64,000 nt of DNA from Fragilariopsis cylindrus CCMP1102. Lineage: Eukaryota > Bacillariophyta > Bacillariophyceae > Bacillariales > Bacillariaceae. The DNA lies in contig FMBT01000332.1 of assembly GCA_900095095.1 (NCBI GenBank), forward strand, positions 1 to 64,000, in the 5' to 3' direction. A program made the position numbers and the translations under genes. Each line of letters begins with the position of its first letter. Positions within the stretch are counted from its first letter, which is position 1. Positions 22,867 to 33,976 of the stretch are shown piece after piece. The notes beneath the pieces are model-generated. The model did no database searches and was not told the DNA's origin. It saw only the letters and a program-made list of their open reading frames with translations.

Positions 22867-23232
22867 ATGTTTTCACGGAGTAATGTGGCGGCATCGTCGA
22901 ATTCTTCGACAAAAAGTAGAAGTAGCAAGAACCTCTTGAGTAGATCTAGTAGTAGTAGAAGCAGCAAGAAAAAGATAGGTGCCGAGAAGACGAGTCCGCC
23001 ATCCACGAAAGCAAGCATTGAAACGTTGCTAAAACAGATCAACAAGCAGAATAGAACATTGGATGAACGTGCCGAGAAAGCCGAAGCGAGAGCAGAGAAA
23101 GCGGAAAGTAGAGCGGAAAAAGCAGAGGAACGAGCGTTGAAAGCGGAACAACGAGCAAAGCGCATCGAATCGAAATTAGAAACGATTATGGACAACATAA
23201 GTAGTATGAACAAGGGCAAAATATTCTGTTGA
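22867..23232 (+). CDS. Small coiled-coil protein with 7-residue repeats
   Basis: A 121-residue frame. The first half is Ser/Lys/Arg-rich and probably disordered. From about residue 55 it is a strong coiled coil, with a heptad-like RAEKAEA/RAEKAES/RAEKAEE series followed by KRIESKLETIMDNIS. No signal peptide or family is recognised. Heptad repeats of this kind usually mediate oligomerisation. It could be the 3' exon of a longer gene, since a possible upstream exon lies near 22610. Confidence 0.45.
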   Translation: MFSRSNVAASSNSSTKSRSSKNLLSRSSSSRSSKKKIGAEKTSPPSTKASIETLLKQINKQNRTLDERAEKAEARAEKAESRAEKAEERALKAEQRAKRIESKLETIMDNISSMNKGKIFC

Positions 23233-23361
23233 AGAAGAGCAAGAAGAAGAATAGGTATTACACATTTACTGTCTCACAGCTAGCACGACTACTTGTACAA
23301 GCAATTTCGGTCAGTTTCAGGGAGAAGGGAGAGTGTGGGGATATTCTGTGTGTTTGTGTAC

Positions 23362-23382
23362 ATATATATATATATATATATA
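23362..23382. repeat. AT dinucleotide microsatellite
   Basis: About ten uninterrupted AT units 3' of the coiled-coil gene. Confidence 0.9.
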
Positions 23383-23563
23383 AGAAATTAGATAACAAAC
23401 TAGGTACAAAGTAACGTCACATTACGGCAATCTTCATTTAGCTTACTACTAGTAGCTATCTTATTACAACTGTTCGAGGGCAAAAATATAGCTTTGGACC
23501 GCAACTTTCTGTATTTGTAAAATAATTTTCGTTTGACGTCGGGGACTTATGGTGGAATTGTTT

Positions 23564-24210
23564 TTACCAACCGTCAGAGCTGCTAGAGCTGCTGCTATCG
23601 CTAGAGCTATCGTAGTATGTTTGTGTGTCAGCATGAACATCACAACCTGTGCAGCAAGTGCCACATTTTCCGTGATCGCAGTTGCGTGCAGAAATTTGAT
23701 AGCACGCTTTGCATTCAGGTGGGCTGCTATCGCTAGAGCTCTCGTAGTATGTTTGTGTGTCGGCATGAACATCGCAACCTGTGCAGCAAGTGCCACATTT
23801 TCCGTGGTCGCAGCTGCGTGCAGAAATTTGATAGCACGCTGTGCATTCAGGTGGGGCTGCCTGGATATAACAACCATCAGAGCTGCTACTATCGCTAGAG
23901 CTATCGTAGTATGTTTGTGTGTCGGCATGAACATCGCAACCTGTGCAGCAAGTGCCACATTTTCCGTGATTGCAATTGCGTGCAGAAATTTGATAGCACA
24001 CTGTGCATTCAGGTGGGGTTGCCTGGATCTCCTGATAGAACACCCCTGATCTCCAGTTGTAAGCCTGTCATTGAAATCATCAGGTGTGGACACCAGCCGT
24101 ACCCATATAGTTGTATCTGAGCTGTAAGCATCATCGTACGCTTTTAATGTACGGTTATTGAGAGTGTAGTATTTGCCGTGCGCCAGGCTGTAGTGTGTAA
24201 CAACGTCCAT
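23564..24210 (-). CDS. Cys-rich tandem-repeat protein, frameshift near 24030
   Basis: An N-terminal ~58 residues from the ATG at 24210 (MDVVTHYSLAHGKYYTLNNR onward) lead to three tandem Cys-rich units of 54 and 44 residues. Each unit carries PPECxxCYQISAR, CxHGKCGTCCTGCDVHADTQ and a (S/D)-rich spacer. The Cys-rich frame is offset from the N-terminal frame. An apparent 8-base insertion (aggagatc near 24025) relative to the other repeat starts accounts for the offset. The alternative frame through the same repeats is also open to 23464, giving a His/Ala-rich product, but the Cys-rich reading looks like real protein. Eight cysteines per unit suggest disulfide or metal binding. No signal peptide is visible at this start, so an upstream exon may be missing. 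Confidence 0.5.
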
Positions 24211-24895
24211 GATCCAATCGTCATTATGTTATCCACATGAATGATGGACCCATCGCCAAACCTGTTGCTGCAAGTCTCTTGCGAATAATGTATTTGTTCT
24301 AGACGTAGTCGATGCGTCATCTTCGGGAGAAGGGAGCTTCTTACTTTTCTGACCTTCCGCCCTGGCCGACAATGAGGAATCCTTGGGCAGAGAGGGCCAA
24401 GGTGATTGTGGCTAAGCGCTGCAGCCTATATGATGGGATCTATCACACGTTTTATCAGAACAGATATTCCTTATCTCCAAAAATTCTTCATGTAAAAATT
24501 GTAATTTTAGGAAATACTGTATTTTCAAAATTAATATACATAACGCCTTTCAGGAGAGGTCAAGAGCCCGCGATTGAAGGTTTTTCTCGAGCTCGTGGGC
24601 GACTGTGACCCCTCCCCCAAATGTCAAATACGAATATCTTTCCCTCTTTCTGCAAACAAGATCCAATTACCGGTACTGTACATTGTAGTTCTTTTCTCAT
24701 CATCACATCTCGACATGACACATCGCTTCTGCTGATAAGAAAGTAAAAAAAGAGAACATCATAATTGACATCATCAATCAAGATATACCAAGTAAAACAA
24801 ATACGGTACTAATCATTGGATAGGAATCCTATTTGACCTGCCATAACAATATCTTCATTTACTATAGACCCAATAATAAACAAACACGAAACAAG
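24211..24895. promoter_or_regulatory. Divergent intergenic region
   Basis: About 685 bp between the leftward Cys-rich gene and the rightward methyltransferase-like gene. Short frames are present but none looks like protein. The segment 24300-24440 is locally more GC-rich. Confidence 0.4.
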
Positions 24896-26564
24896 ATGAA
24901 ATTCTCCCTATGCGTTCTACTTGCTGTGGCGATTTCGTCTACCGATGCCTTTACACCATTACAACCAATAACGGGTACAATAAGAAATGGACGAATTGTT
25001 CAAACATCATCATATCAGCTCAAACATCGCCGTTGTTGTGGAACTAGCGTATTGTTATCGTCCGGTGCATCAGAAGAAACAGAAGAAGAAGAAGAAGATG
25101 ACGACGATGAAGATGATGAAGATAAACCTAGACCTGTTGAAGATTACACTGGAAAAACTATATTTCAACGAACCTTTTATCGTCTGTCTCCCGATTCACA
25201 AGTTCAACTTCCGAATTCCATCATGTTGGAAGAACGACTTCGTTTTGTACCTGACACAACAAATGAAGGATATATCTTACCAGTTGGTCCTAGGTACGCA
25301 CTTAACAACTTGAAACTGCTGCTGAATTGATTTCTTAAGTTCCTTTTTCGTTTATCGAATATTCCTCGAACCTGACTCTATACTTTATCTCTTTCTTTCT
25401 TTCGTTGCTTGGGGTAGAACATTGATCGTACGAGAAGGCACTGAAGATGATGAATTAACGGATGAATTATTCCGAATGGATTTAGTTGCACCAAAAACTG
25501 ATAAGGGTACACATAACGGTCCACGTAGTTTTGATACAGAAATAGCTTCAATACTAAATTTAGCATCTAATCCAAAATGGATTCAGGGAGATGTAATAGA
25601 ATTATCATGTGGTGGCCAAGCTGGTGCATCCTGTGGTATTGTTGGACTGTTAGGTTCTGTTAGTGCAAAATTTGCATTGATGACATCAACTGAACTTGAA
25701 CAATATAAGAAACAACGAAAGGAAACGATGGAAGAAGAGGTGTCATTGAATTCTATTCAAAACCACAATCGCAATAAATTAACAAATCTTGTTCCACAAC
25801 GGATGCATCATTTAACTTTATCGGATGAATCACCTGAATCACTTCATCGTGTATCAGAAATGTATAAACGACACTTTAGTGATACATCACCGTCACCAGT
25901 TTCAGTGAAACAGGTGGAATGGAGTTATCCTCGACGACAACAACAACAACAACAACAAACGGGAGGTCGACGTCGATACGATCATGAATACCGTACAATA
26001 TTAGGATCAGATTTAGATTTAACATTTCCAACTGCAAAGGAATTATCAAGAGCTTGTGCCAATATGTTATTACCCTCAAATGAATTTGCTGTTGCAAACA
26101 TTAAAGAGGGAGCAGAAACATCACCATCATTTGGTGGACTTGGAATGGATCCAGAACCATCTGAAACGTCCTATAAGGAACCATTAGATCAAGAAGTTGA
26201 TCCAAACATTCCACCAACCTTTATCCATTTATGTCCTGATTATCGTGATGAAGTACGATATCTACGACAATTTTTAGAAAAAGGCTTTAGGATGACCGTA
26301 CGAACAAATCGTGTGAATATGGAACGATTACAATTTTATTTTCAAACATTACCACAAGATTCGCCTGAATCTGATTTAGAAGAATTGGATTCAATGGAGG
26401 TTCAAGAAGATTCTGATAAAGATTATCAATCATTAACAGCGATACATCATCCAGATTATGCCGGTGATGGCTCTGGTGAAATGTTTTTTCCATTAGAGAC
26501 TGGTGCCTACGAGGGTGGTGGTTTAAGTGTATTAGAACCAGAAACAGATGCTGGATTGTATTGA
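24896..26564 (+). CDS. Plastid-targeted methyltransferase-like protein, two exons
   Basis: Exons 24896-25293 and 25418-26564 are joined by a 124-bp GT-AG intron (gtacgc...gggtag) in phase, giving about 514 residues. The start is the ATG preceding KFSLCVLLAVAISSTDAFTP, a diatom plastid presequence with the cleavage-type A-F junction. After an acidic run, a region near residues 160-230 reads FDTEIASILNLASNPKWIQG then DVIELSCGGQAGASCGIVGL. This follows the layout of family-16 (METTL21/FAM86-type) methyltransferases, where a helix precedes the SAM-binding glycine loop. The loop is atypical. Residues ~440-480 (PTFIHLCPDYRDEVRYLRQF) may complete the fold. A Gln run lies near residue 305. The substrate is unknown. 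Confidence 0.6.
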
Positions 26565-27746
26565 ATTGTGATATCGAGGAAAGAAATGAAAGGAAAAAAA
26601 CATTCCCTGTTACAAGGGTCAGAAATTTTATGGCCCTTGTCGTGTTGTCCCTTACGTCTTATTGCGTCGTGGCTACTCAACAAAGATAAGAAAACAAAAC
26701 TAGATCAAAAATAATTTATCCGAAAAAGTAAGAATAAAACAATTATTTCATAAACGAAGCTAGTGATCCATTCATTAGCTTACAAGTATAAATATTTATT
26801 AAAGCGGAAAAGCTTAGCTAGCTAGCTAGAAAATAGAATCTAAAACACTCGTAAGAATAAGCTGGTACGCATAGAGCTAAAGAAAGAAAGTATTCGGCCA
26901 ACAATCGAATCGAACCGGATCGGATCGGATCGAATCGAATCCTCAATTCATTTATCTGTCGCCACAGATAGAGAGATAAATAGAGGTACCGTATGATGAT
27001 CATACCTGTATGGTATATCTCGTCTATTAGCTTTTGTACTAGCTAGTATTTGTAGTAGTAGGATGCAAAGGCAGTTATCGTAATTCATCACCATTATTTT
27101 ATAATGGCTGCATGTATGTAGCGTCCTAATATAGTCAAAGATGACTTATAAGCGTTGTGCAAGGAGAAACAAACTTAGGAAACTTTAGAAACAGTAAATA
27201 TACATTATGATATTATATTATATTAGGTAAACTATATTCGTAATATTGTATCTTTATTAGTAAACAGTTTTTGGGCAACTAATAATTTTTCTTAAAAAGT
27301 CTTATCTTAATCTTTTTCTTCTACTAAAGTTATTAAAGTATGAATCATTGTGGCATCGTTCAATGTATGCATTTTTGATGCTCGGAAATCAATAGTATGG
27401 TTTAATCCATCTTCTCCCCATCATATCGTATGAACTTCGTCCAACGAATGAGGTGAGGATGGATATTAGATTATGTTACACATGTTTTATTTAGTTTAGA
27501 AAGAGAATCCACCCATTTTCGTTGCTTGATCTTGTGCCGCCTGCATCTGTGGAGACAATTGAACTGGTGCCTTTGTGCGGCACGTTTTGGACCATTAATC
27601 TTCACATCCCGGGTTGTTAAGCATTGTTATCATCACTACCTAATCCAACATAACTAAACATGTAACTGATATCACTTTTAAGGACACACCAGTTAACGCT
27701 CATTCGTGACGTCAAAATGTATTCAGTTCCGCTTCAAGAGAATTTT
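26565..27746. other. Gene-poor convergent spacer
   Basis: About 1.2 kb between two 3' ends. No coding signal. A short array of cggat/cgaat pentamers lies at about 26905-26942. The rest is AT-rich. Confidence 0.5.
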
Positions 27747-28452
27747 CTATTGCGTATGCCTTTTCCAGTATGGATGGAGTTCCTTACCCAAACATTGTGA
27801 TAGTTGATGTTGACAATTATGACTTGATTTCAGTACACTTTCCATAGTGAATTCCAAATTCTCAATAACACGTTGGAAGTACTTCTTACTTCCTGGTTCT
27901 GGTTTCACATGTTTTCCGTCATCTTCATCTTCCTCGTCGTCGTGGGGGTCCAATCCCTTCGATTTACGATCTTCCTTACGTTGCTGCTGTTCAGCATCGA
28001 GTAGAAGTTTCTTTTCGTACCGGTCCTGGTTCTCTTTTTCTTCACCGTCCTTCTTGGCTTTGTCATCATCGATCTTGGCCTTCTCCTTTTCATCTAAGAA
28101 GATCTATAATGCTTAACCTCTTCGACCTTTCTGCTATATTGCATACGAACATCCTTCATTTGTGTCTGAATCGCATCAGCCTTGGATTTCCACACAGAAC
28201 GTTCTGATCGTGCCTTTTCAATCATAACATCCTTCGAATCGGATTCAGTACGGATCTTAATAAGTTCCGATTCAAACTATTGATGGTAGTTTGCATTGAA
28301 CTTTTCAAACTTTCAGTAGTGAAAACGATATTTTCAATCTCATCCGCACAAAATGGCATACAATTGTCCTTGGTAAGTTCTTGTTGTTCGTTGGCAGAGC
28401 AAAGTGCTACCGTCAAACCGACAATGATTGTACTAAATGCTGTAAACTTCAT
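27747..28452 (-). pseudogene. Secreted coiled-coil protein, broken by frameshifts
   Basis: It starts with a clear signal peptide (MKFTAFSTIIVGLTVALCSA), then a Cys pair (CMPFCADEIE) and helices. Coiled-coil sequence continues in shifted frames: ESELIKIRTESDSKDVMIEK after a shift near 28275, then DEKEKAKIDDDKAKKDGEEK after a shift near 28098. From there the frame is open to the stop at 27747 through an acidic DDEEDEDDG stretch and a C-terminal Cys pair (NCQHQLSQC). Continuous coiled-coil character across both breaks shows one gene. Diatoms encode many such small secreted coiled-coil proteins of unknown role. Two indels may be sequencing errors. Confidence 0.55.
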
Positions 28453-29169
28453 GATTGATTGCGCTATTTACTTTTTAGAAAAAAAAAGGAGGAAAGGCTT
28501 TTGGATTCTTCGAACTTTAGATTTTATGAGTTAAACAATGTTATCCAAGCAACTGATATGAAGAAAATTGTAACGTGTAACGACGAGAAAGATTGTGCTT
28601 GTACACATATTTCACGCACTTTTTCTGTCGATACTACTACGATACAATCTCCAGGCGATTCCTTTGGGCCTGTTGGTGTGTGTTACCAAAGGTAGGAAAC
28701 CTGCCTACAGTAGAAGATTCAGAAATCAGAAATTAAAATCAAAATCTTGTCGATTCCTTTGGGCCTGTTGTTGTGACCAAACAAGATAGGAAACCTGCCT
28801 AAAAGATTCAGATCAAAATCTTTGAATTGGGCCCAATATTCTGATTTTAATCGAATGAATCGAAATAAACCGTGACTGAATTCACAGTTTTAGTCAAACA
28901 ATATTACTATCAGAAACAAAAAATTACGAAAATAAATCTGAACATCATCACTTTAGCTAACCTCCTCGACACTTACTTCGACAAGCAAACAACACCTCAA
29001 AACCTATTGACCGTAATACTCGCCGTAACAGCATATCGGCTTCAAGCCACAGAGAGTATCATTAAGATGAAAATTAAGAGATGAAATCGTCCTTTGCTTG
29101 GATTTCTCAGAGCAAGAGAGACAGACAGACAGACAGACAGACACGACGTCTATTCGGACGAGAAACAGC
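28453..29169. other. Divergent spacer with a direct repeat
   Basis: About 715 bp between divergent 5' ends. It holds an imperfect direct repeat (28656-28722 and 28751-28811) and, just before the kinase-like gene, a gaca tetranucleotide run near 29115-29142. No gene seen. Confidence 0.5.
28656..28811. repeat. Imperfect ~65-bp direct repeat
   Basis: Both copies start cgattcctttgggcctgttg and share aggaaacctgccta and agattcag. They differ by small indels in the middle (ttaccaaagg versus accaaacaag). They are separated by about 28 bp. Confidence 0.8.
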
Positions 29170-30378
29170 ATGATGATGTTGCGTTTTCGAAATAAGACGA
29201 CGACCACGACCACGACGACCACGACCACGACGAAGGTATTACAAGAACAAGAAAAAGAAGTATCGTCACCTCCTTTCAGATATGGAGATAGAAAGCAAAG
29301 ACAACGTCGTCGTTTGAGCTTTCGTTCTATTATTTGCAACAATATACTGACGATGATTGTCATCATCATCATTATCATTATCTTACTACTCGTACGACAA
29401 TCGATTTTTAATTTTCAACATCTTATTCATAACAATCTTGGTTTACAACAACAACAACAACAACAACAACGTGGTGGTAATGTACTATCCAACAGCAGTC
29501 ATCACAACAACGCGACGACGACGACACTACTACTCCGAAAAAGAAAGCAACATTTCAATGCTACAATAGTATCATTATGTCCACCATTACCGGATCGTTT
29601 GATGAATTCCTATCAAAATTATGGGAAACATATTATACCACCACCTTCTGTAGAGGCATTATTATTATCAAATGAGGACGTTGATCGTCAAAGATTAATA
29701 ATGAGAACTATGAAACATGGTACTATGGGTGACATTATCTTGAAATGCCCTTCATTATCATTATCACTACCACTATCATCATCATCCTGTCGTGGGATCT
29801 TAAAAGTATATCAATCAAATACTGTCTATCAACATGTGAAATATTGTTTAACATTATTAAAAGATACGGGTATTGTTCCAAGGATATTATACAGTAATGA
29901 TACGACCCAAACTATTGTCGAAGAAGAAAAAGGACAGTATACCATGAGATCCTATTATTCAAATTCAAAATCAAAGAAGTCTACTACTATTTCTACAATA
30001 CCAATTGATTTTGATCAACAGTTACGTCGAATATTATGTATCCTTCAACAACATTCACTGATACATCGTGATATAACGGATGCTAATTTTATGATTGATG
30101 ATGAGACCGGGATGATATCAATCATTGATTTTGGGGATGCTGCCTATGTAGCTGCTTATGATGAACCATCAGCCAATGCTAATTATTACAATTGGAGGAA
30201 TAGACAAAATTTGTTCATGATCTGGTGGAATAATTATTTAGAAACTCAACGGATGGAAGAATTTATTGCAATTATTCAATCACAATTAAGGAATGGTCTA
30301 CGAACACAATGGCGACCACCATCATCCTCATCATTACGACAGCAACAGCGACAGCGACAGCAACAGTATAGCGTATAA
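29170..30378 (+). CDS. Type II membrane protein with kinase-like fold
   Basis: About 402 residues from ATGATGATG at 29170. A Thr run encoded by acgacc repeats is followed by a basic stretch and a strong membrane anchor (NNILTMIVIIIIIIILLLVR), with the remainder presumably lumenal. Kinase landmarks are a Lys strand (RGILKVYQ, ~211), the catalytic loop LIHRDITDANFMID (~298) and the metal motif IIDFGDA (~319). The glycine-rich loop is not evident and the C-lobe is short, as in Bud32/RIO-like or atypical lumenal kinases. A Golgi or ER kinase acting on secreted substrates is an inference. A Gln run and several Ser/His/Asn runs interrupt the fold. Confidence 0.6.
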   Translation: MMMLRFRNKTTTTTTTTTTTTKVLQEQEKEVSSPPFRYGDRKQRQRRRLSFRSIICNNILTMIVIIIIIIILLLVRQSIFNFQHLIHNNLGLQQQQQQQQRGGNVLSNSSHHNNATTTTLLLRKRKQHFNATIVSLCPPLPDRLMNSYQNYGKHIIPPPSVEALLLSNEDVDRQRLIMRTMKHGTMGDIILKCPSLSLSLPLSSSSCRGILKVYQSNTVYQHVKYCLTLLKDTGIVPRILYSNDTTQTIVEEEKGQYTMRSYYSNSKSKKSTTISTIPIDFDQQLRRILCILQQHSLIHRDITDANFMIDDETGMISIIDFGDAAYVAAYDEPSANANYYNWRNRQNLFMIWWNNYLETQRMEEFIAIIQSQLRNGLRTQWRPPSSSSLRQQQRQRQQQYSV

Positions 30379-30766
30379 CAAAACCAATAACAAAGTTACA
30401 AGAAATAGACTGATTTTTTTCTCTAAGAATAAAGCTTACGTAAGATTGTGTGTTTGTGCTTGTGTGAAGATGCTAAGAACCAAGCGAGGTCATTTTATGG
30501 GCAACGAATCGTAACGCCAACTAAAAACGCAAGCATAAATTTTGTTCTTGATCTTTCATCGTTAAGAACAAGATAATCTTCACGACTTTATATTTGTATG
30601 AAACAATCCAGGTTCATATAATGACTTTCCCAAAAATGAATGTTCAATTTGATTACGAAACGACGTTAATTCTGTGTTGTTCTCTTTCCTCCTTCTTCCA
30701 TTTTCTATCATTGCCAATAGAAATGTGTTCGTGTCATTTGGAATAACTTCCCTCCATGACATATAT
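30379..30766. other. Convergent intergenic spacer
   Basis: About 390 bp between the 3' ends of the kinase-like gene and a small leftward gene. No coding signal I trust. Confidence 0.45.
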
Positions 30767-31149
30767 TCAGGACTTGTACAACATTTTCCTAGAAAATACA
30801 TCCTTTATTGTCTTCAATGCTTCTTTTTCTTCTGTTGCTAGTAATTTCTTTTTACATCGAAGAATTTTGACAAAAGATGCCTCTATATTATGATATTCAC
30901 GATCATCTTTGCTATAGAATAGTTTATGTATACCATCACTAGAACCAACCTTACATAGAAGTTTTTCAATAACAGATCAGTTCGATGATGATCATATTTA
31001 TCATCTGTTTTATCAGTATAATAACTAAGATGACTATCCATAACTTCCTCTACCAAATAATCTTCATCTGGAGACATAATACTATAGTTATCGTCATCTG
31101 TAATAACACTTAACGTAAATCTTACATATGATCCAACACAAACTGTCAT
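30767..31149 (-). pseudogene. Small hypothetical protein, one frameshift
   Basis: The frame from ATG 31149 reads MTVCVGSYVRFTLSVITDDD and an acidic/Tyr-rich stretch. It slips by one base near 30975 in an A/T-rich run, then continues as EKLLCKVGSSDGIHKLFYSK and EEKEALKTIKDVFSRKMLYK to a stop at 30767. About 127 residues if joined. No family is recognised. It reads like a cytosolic globular fragment and may itself be a 3' portion of a longer gene. Confidence 0.35.
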
Positions 31150-31707
31150 CAACCTTCATGTTTCCATTACAACAATAAGAAGATGAGATGCAACCTATCA
31201 TATCATCACTGGGTAGATCTCTTGTATTTCCTCTCTTTGTTGTTGGAAGAAGAAACAATCATTTATTATTCCCTGCTTTTGACAATACGCACTTTACTTA
31301 AGATTTCTTATACAATAAGATCGTTATTTTTACTACACTAAATACATATTACTATATACGTCAATGCTTTTTGTAAGTCTAGTCTAGCTAGTTAGCTAAG
31401 AGATGATTCGTATATGAAACAATATGCAGTTCTTGGACCCGTTCCAAGAACCGTCCGGAGATGTTATATTTTTATCTGGCGTATTGGGGTATAGCTTAAA
31501 CAGATGAATGAAACAAAGCATATTATTCACTAAGATCGATCGAATGAACGAATACTGAAGGAGGGCAGTGCCTACCAAACATAGAAACCAACCAACTGAC
31601 TAGCCGATTGGCAATACGCACCAAAAGACGCCATAAACTTTCTTTCTGTGAGTATCCCTCATCCGTAATGATTAAATCGCAACCAGTATATTATTTCTTG
31701 TTTTATA
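31150..31707. other. Intergenic spacer
   Basis: About 560 bp between two leftward genes. AT-rich, no gene, repeat or RNA recognised. Confidence 0.45.
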
Positions 31708-32610
31708 TCATTCATTAGCAGCAGCATTCTCTAATGCATCAATAAGATTTTGAATATTGTCTTCTGTAATCTGAATACTACTAAGACCATCATTGTTCTG
31801 CCCAATTTGGAATGTATAACTTTCAGCATTAGCTATGAATTGACCAGCCTTCTTTGATTTCAAACTTTTTTTACCATCAGGATTTAAATTGATAACCATC
31901 GAACTTCCTTTGTCAGCTTGAACTTGAGTACCAAGAGCAATGGATAAGGTACCATCAGCAATATTAGTTTCACCACCTACTATGACAGCATTTTTTCCAC
32001 CTGAACCATTATCTCTACCACCCGTAACAACAGAACGATCACCCGTAGGAACACGATTAAAATTACCACCACCAGTTCTTACAGCTTCATTAGCATCACA
32101 TGAAATACCTTGACCACCGGAAATTGTACAACCGGAACAATTTGAAACCCTATTATCTCTACCAAAACACACTGAATTTCCTATTCCGCCAGTAATAACA
32201 GAGTCTTCTCCAGTGTTAACAATGAAATTACTGTTACCACCAGAAATTGTACATTCCGTCAGGGGTAATGAAGAGGGATCGAATGTTCGACCAGCAATAA
32301 AATTCTCTTCTCCACCCGAAATAGTTGAAAATGTTTGGTCAGCGAAATTCGATTTACCACCAGCAATGACAGCATAATCACCATCTGCAATGCTACCATC
32401 ACCACCATTAACATTAGAAAAATCACCTAATGCAGATACATCGCGTCCAAAAACCACAACACTAGATTCACCTGTCCGATCTGATGTTGCACTTCCACTT
32501 GCAGTAGCTGATGGTGCTGCAGTCGGGGTTTGGGCGTTTACCACACCGAATTGAGTGTTACTACAAGACAAGGCTGCGATTGCTAGGACGGCATAATGCT
32601 GAAACTTCAT
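31708..32610 (-). CDS. Secreted YadA-head-like beta-roll protein
   Basis: An intact frame of 300 residues. It has a signal peptide (MKFQHYAVLAIAALSC..., cleavage likely after VVNA) and a Thr/Ser/Ala linker. It then has a long run of 14-20-residue turns with the pattern (S/V)xISGGxxNxxxG, for example YAVIAGGKSNFADQTFSTIS, ECTISGGNSNFIVNTGEDSV and NAVIVGGETNIADGTLSIAL. This is the signature of the left-handed beta-roll found in heads of trimeric autotransporter adhesins (YadA/Hep_Hag type). The bacterial membrane anchor is missing. The C-terminus (SYTFQIGQNN...ENIQNLIDALENAA) ends in a short helix that could trimerise. An adhesive or matrix role is inferred from the fold. Confidence 0.7.
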   Translation of the reverse strand: MKFQHYAVLAIAALSCSNTQFGVVNAQTPTAAPSATASGSATSDRTGESSVVVFGRDVSALGDFSNVNGGDGSIADGDYAVIAGGKSNFADQTFSTISGGEENFIAGRTFDPSSLPLTECTISGGNSNFIVNTGEDSVITGGIGNSVCFGRDNRVSNCSGCTISGGQGISCDANEAVRTGGGNFNRVPTGDRSVVTGGRDNGSGGKNAVIVGGETNIADGTLSIALGTQVQADKGSSMVINLNPDGKKSLKSKKAGQFIANAESYTFQIGQNNDGLSSIQITEDNIQNLIDALENAAANE

Positions 32611-32641
32611 TTTCTTTGAAACCGTTTTGTTTTGTTTTGTT

Positions 32642-32673
<32 letters not shown>

Positions 32674-33976
32674 CGATTTCGTTTTGGTTGGCGCTAGTGC
32701 ATTACCGAAATGATGGTTGATCTTGATATATATATTGTATAGAAAAACGAAAACAAAATCAAAAAAGAAACGATTCGATTCGATTCTATTTTATCACAAG
32801 TAATTATATACTGTAATATGAAATCAATAAATGAATTAGAAGTAAATACTAGTACATACAGTAGTAGTTGTTAACCGGTCCATTTATTATTAGAGTTACA
32901 ACGTGTTCTTATCGCATGTATTGGTGTTTGCTGTACAAAGCTATCTTAATGTGCATTATTGGACGATTCATTAGGGCTGGATCCATTACAGTATTGGATC
33001 TTATATTGATCTTATTTTTAGTCCATTGAGTCACAGTTAATAGTTAGTCGAAGTAGTCGCTCATTTCGATTACGATTTCGCCGAAAATTTAGATGTCGTT
33101 TCATTGTGTCTGTAGTACGTGCGTGCGGTCATGAAAAGATTTTGCCGCCCACTCCCAACATCGGTCGCAATGCGCCTTCGCCCCCGCTGCCATTTGTTGT
33201 ATACAGTACGTTCTTCTTCTCAAAGACGTTGGCTTCCACTCTCAAGACTGGTACCAGGAGGTATAAGTTGGAAGAGGAGATAGGAAAGACTTTTTAGAAT
33301 AATTGATATGATTAAGCTATTATTATTATTATTACTATTATTATTATAGTATTATGGTGGTGGTGAGTGAGTGGTGTATTATTTATAAGTCGAATTTGTA
33401 TGCTCTATTATAGTGATAGGTTGTAGTGTGGTATGTTATGGCATCATATGATATGGTAGTTTATGCTCTAGCTGTTTTGTTGGTGGCTGGCTGTACATGG
33501 TATATAGTAAAGTGAGTGGCGCCTGTAGTATTTGTATAGACGAGTTATGAGTGTGACCGTACTCAATAATTCGTTGTTACGATATGTTGCTGTTGCTGTA
33601 TTTTGGTTAGAATAATATTGTTACCCCGTGTTTTCTATTTGTAATCATCATCATGTCTATTTAATAATCATCCAATCGATCGTACAGCGGCCTTTCAATC
33701 TATTTCGAAATGTTTCGGTTAATCGTCCTCTCTACAATTAATGATTCATTCTCGATCGATGGATCGAATCGACTGGTCCGTGCGAGCGATGAGGTGCGTG
33801 AAGAGGATTGATTTCATGCATTCTATTTTTTGTTCGTATCCCATTGTTTTCCAAAATTAAATCCAATAATATGCAGGCGTGTATGTATGCATGAATTTAC
33901 TTTAATTTCATTTCATTTCATCTGTCTTTATTTTGGATTTATCGTTGTTAAAAGTGTCATTCATTCATTCATTCAT
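32611..33976. other. Gene-poor spacer
   Basis: About 1.37 kb. It holds a gtt trinucleotide run (32644-32671), a tta/att run near 33319-33350, and an attc run near 33959-33978. No frame looks coding. Confidence 0.5.

Noticed and set aside
23464-24049. Plus- and minus-strand Ala-rich frames over the Cys repeat
   Set aside because: The Cys-rich frame keeps eight cysteines per unit and a Ser/Asp spacer. The others look like frame shadows.
24312-24608. 98-codon plus-strand frame
   Set aside because: No protein-like composition, no good start context, and it lies in a divergent promoter region.
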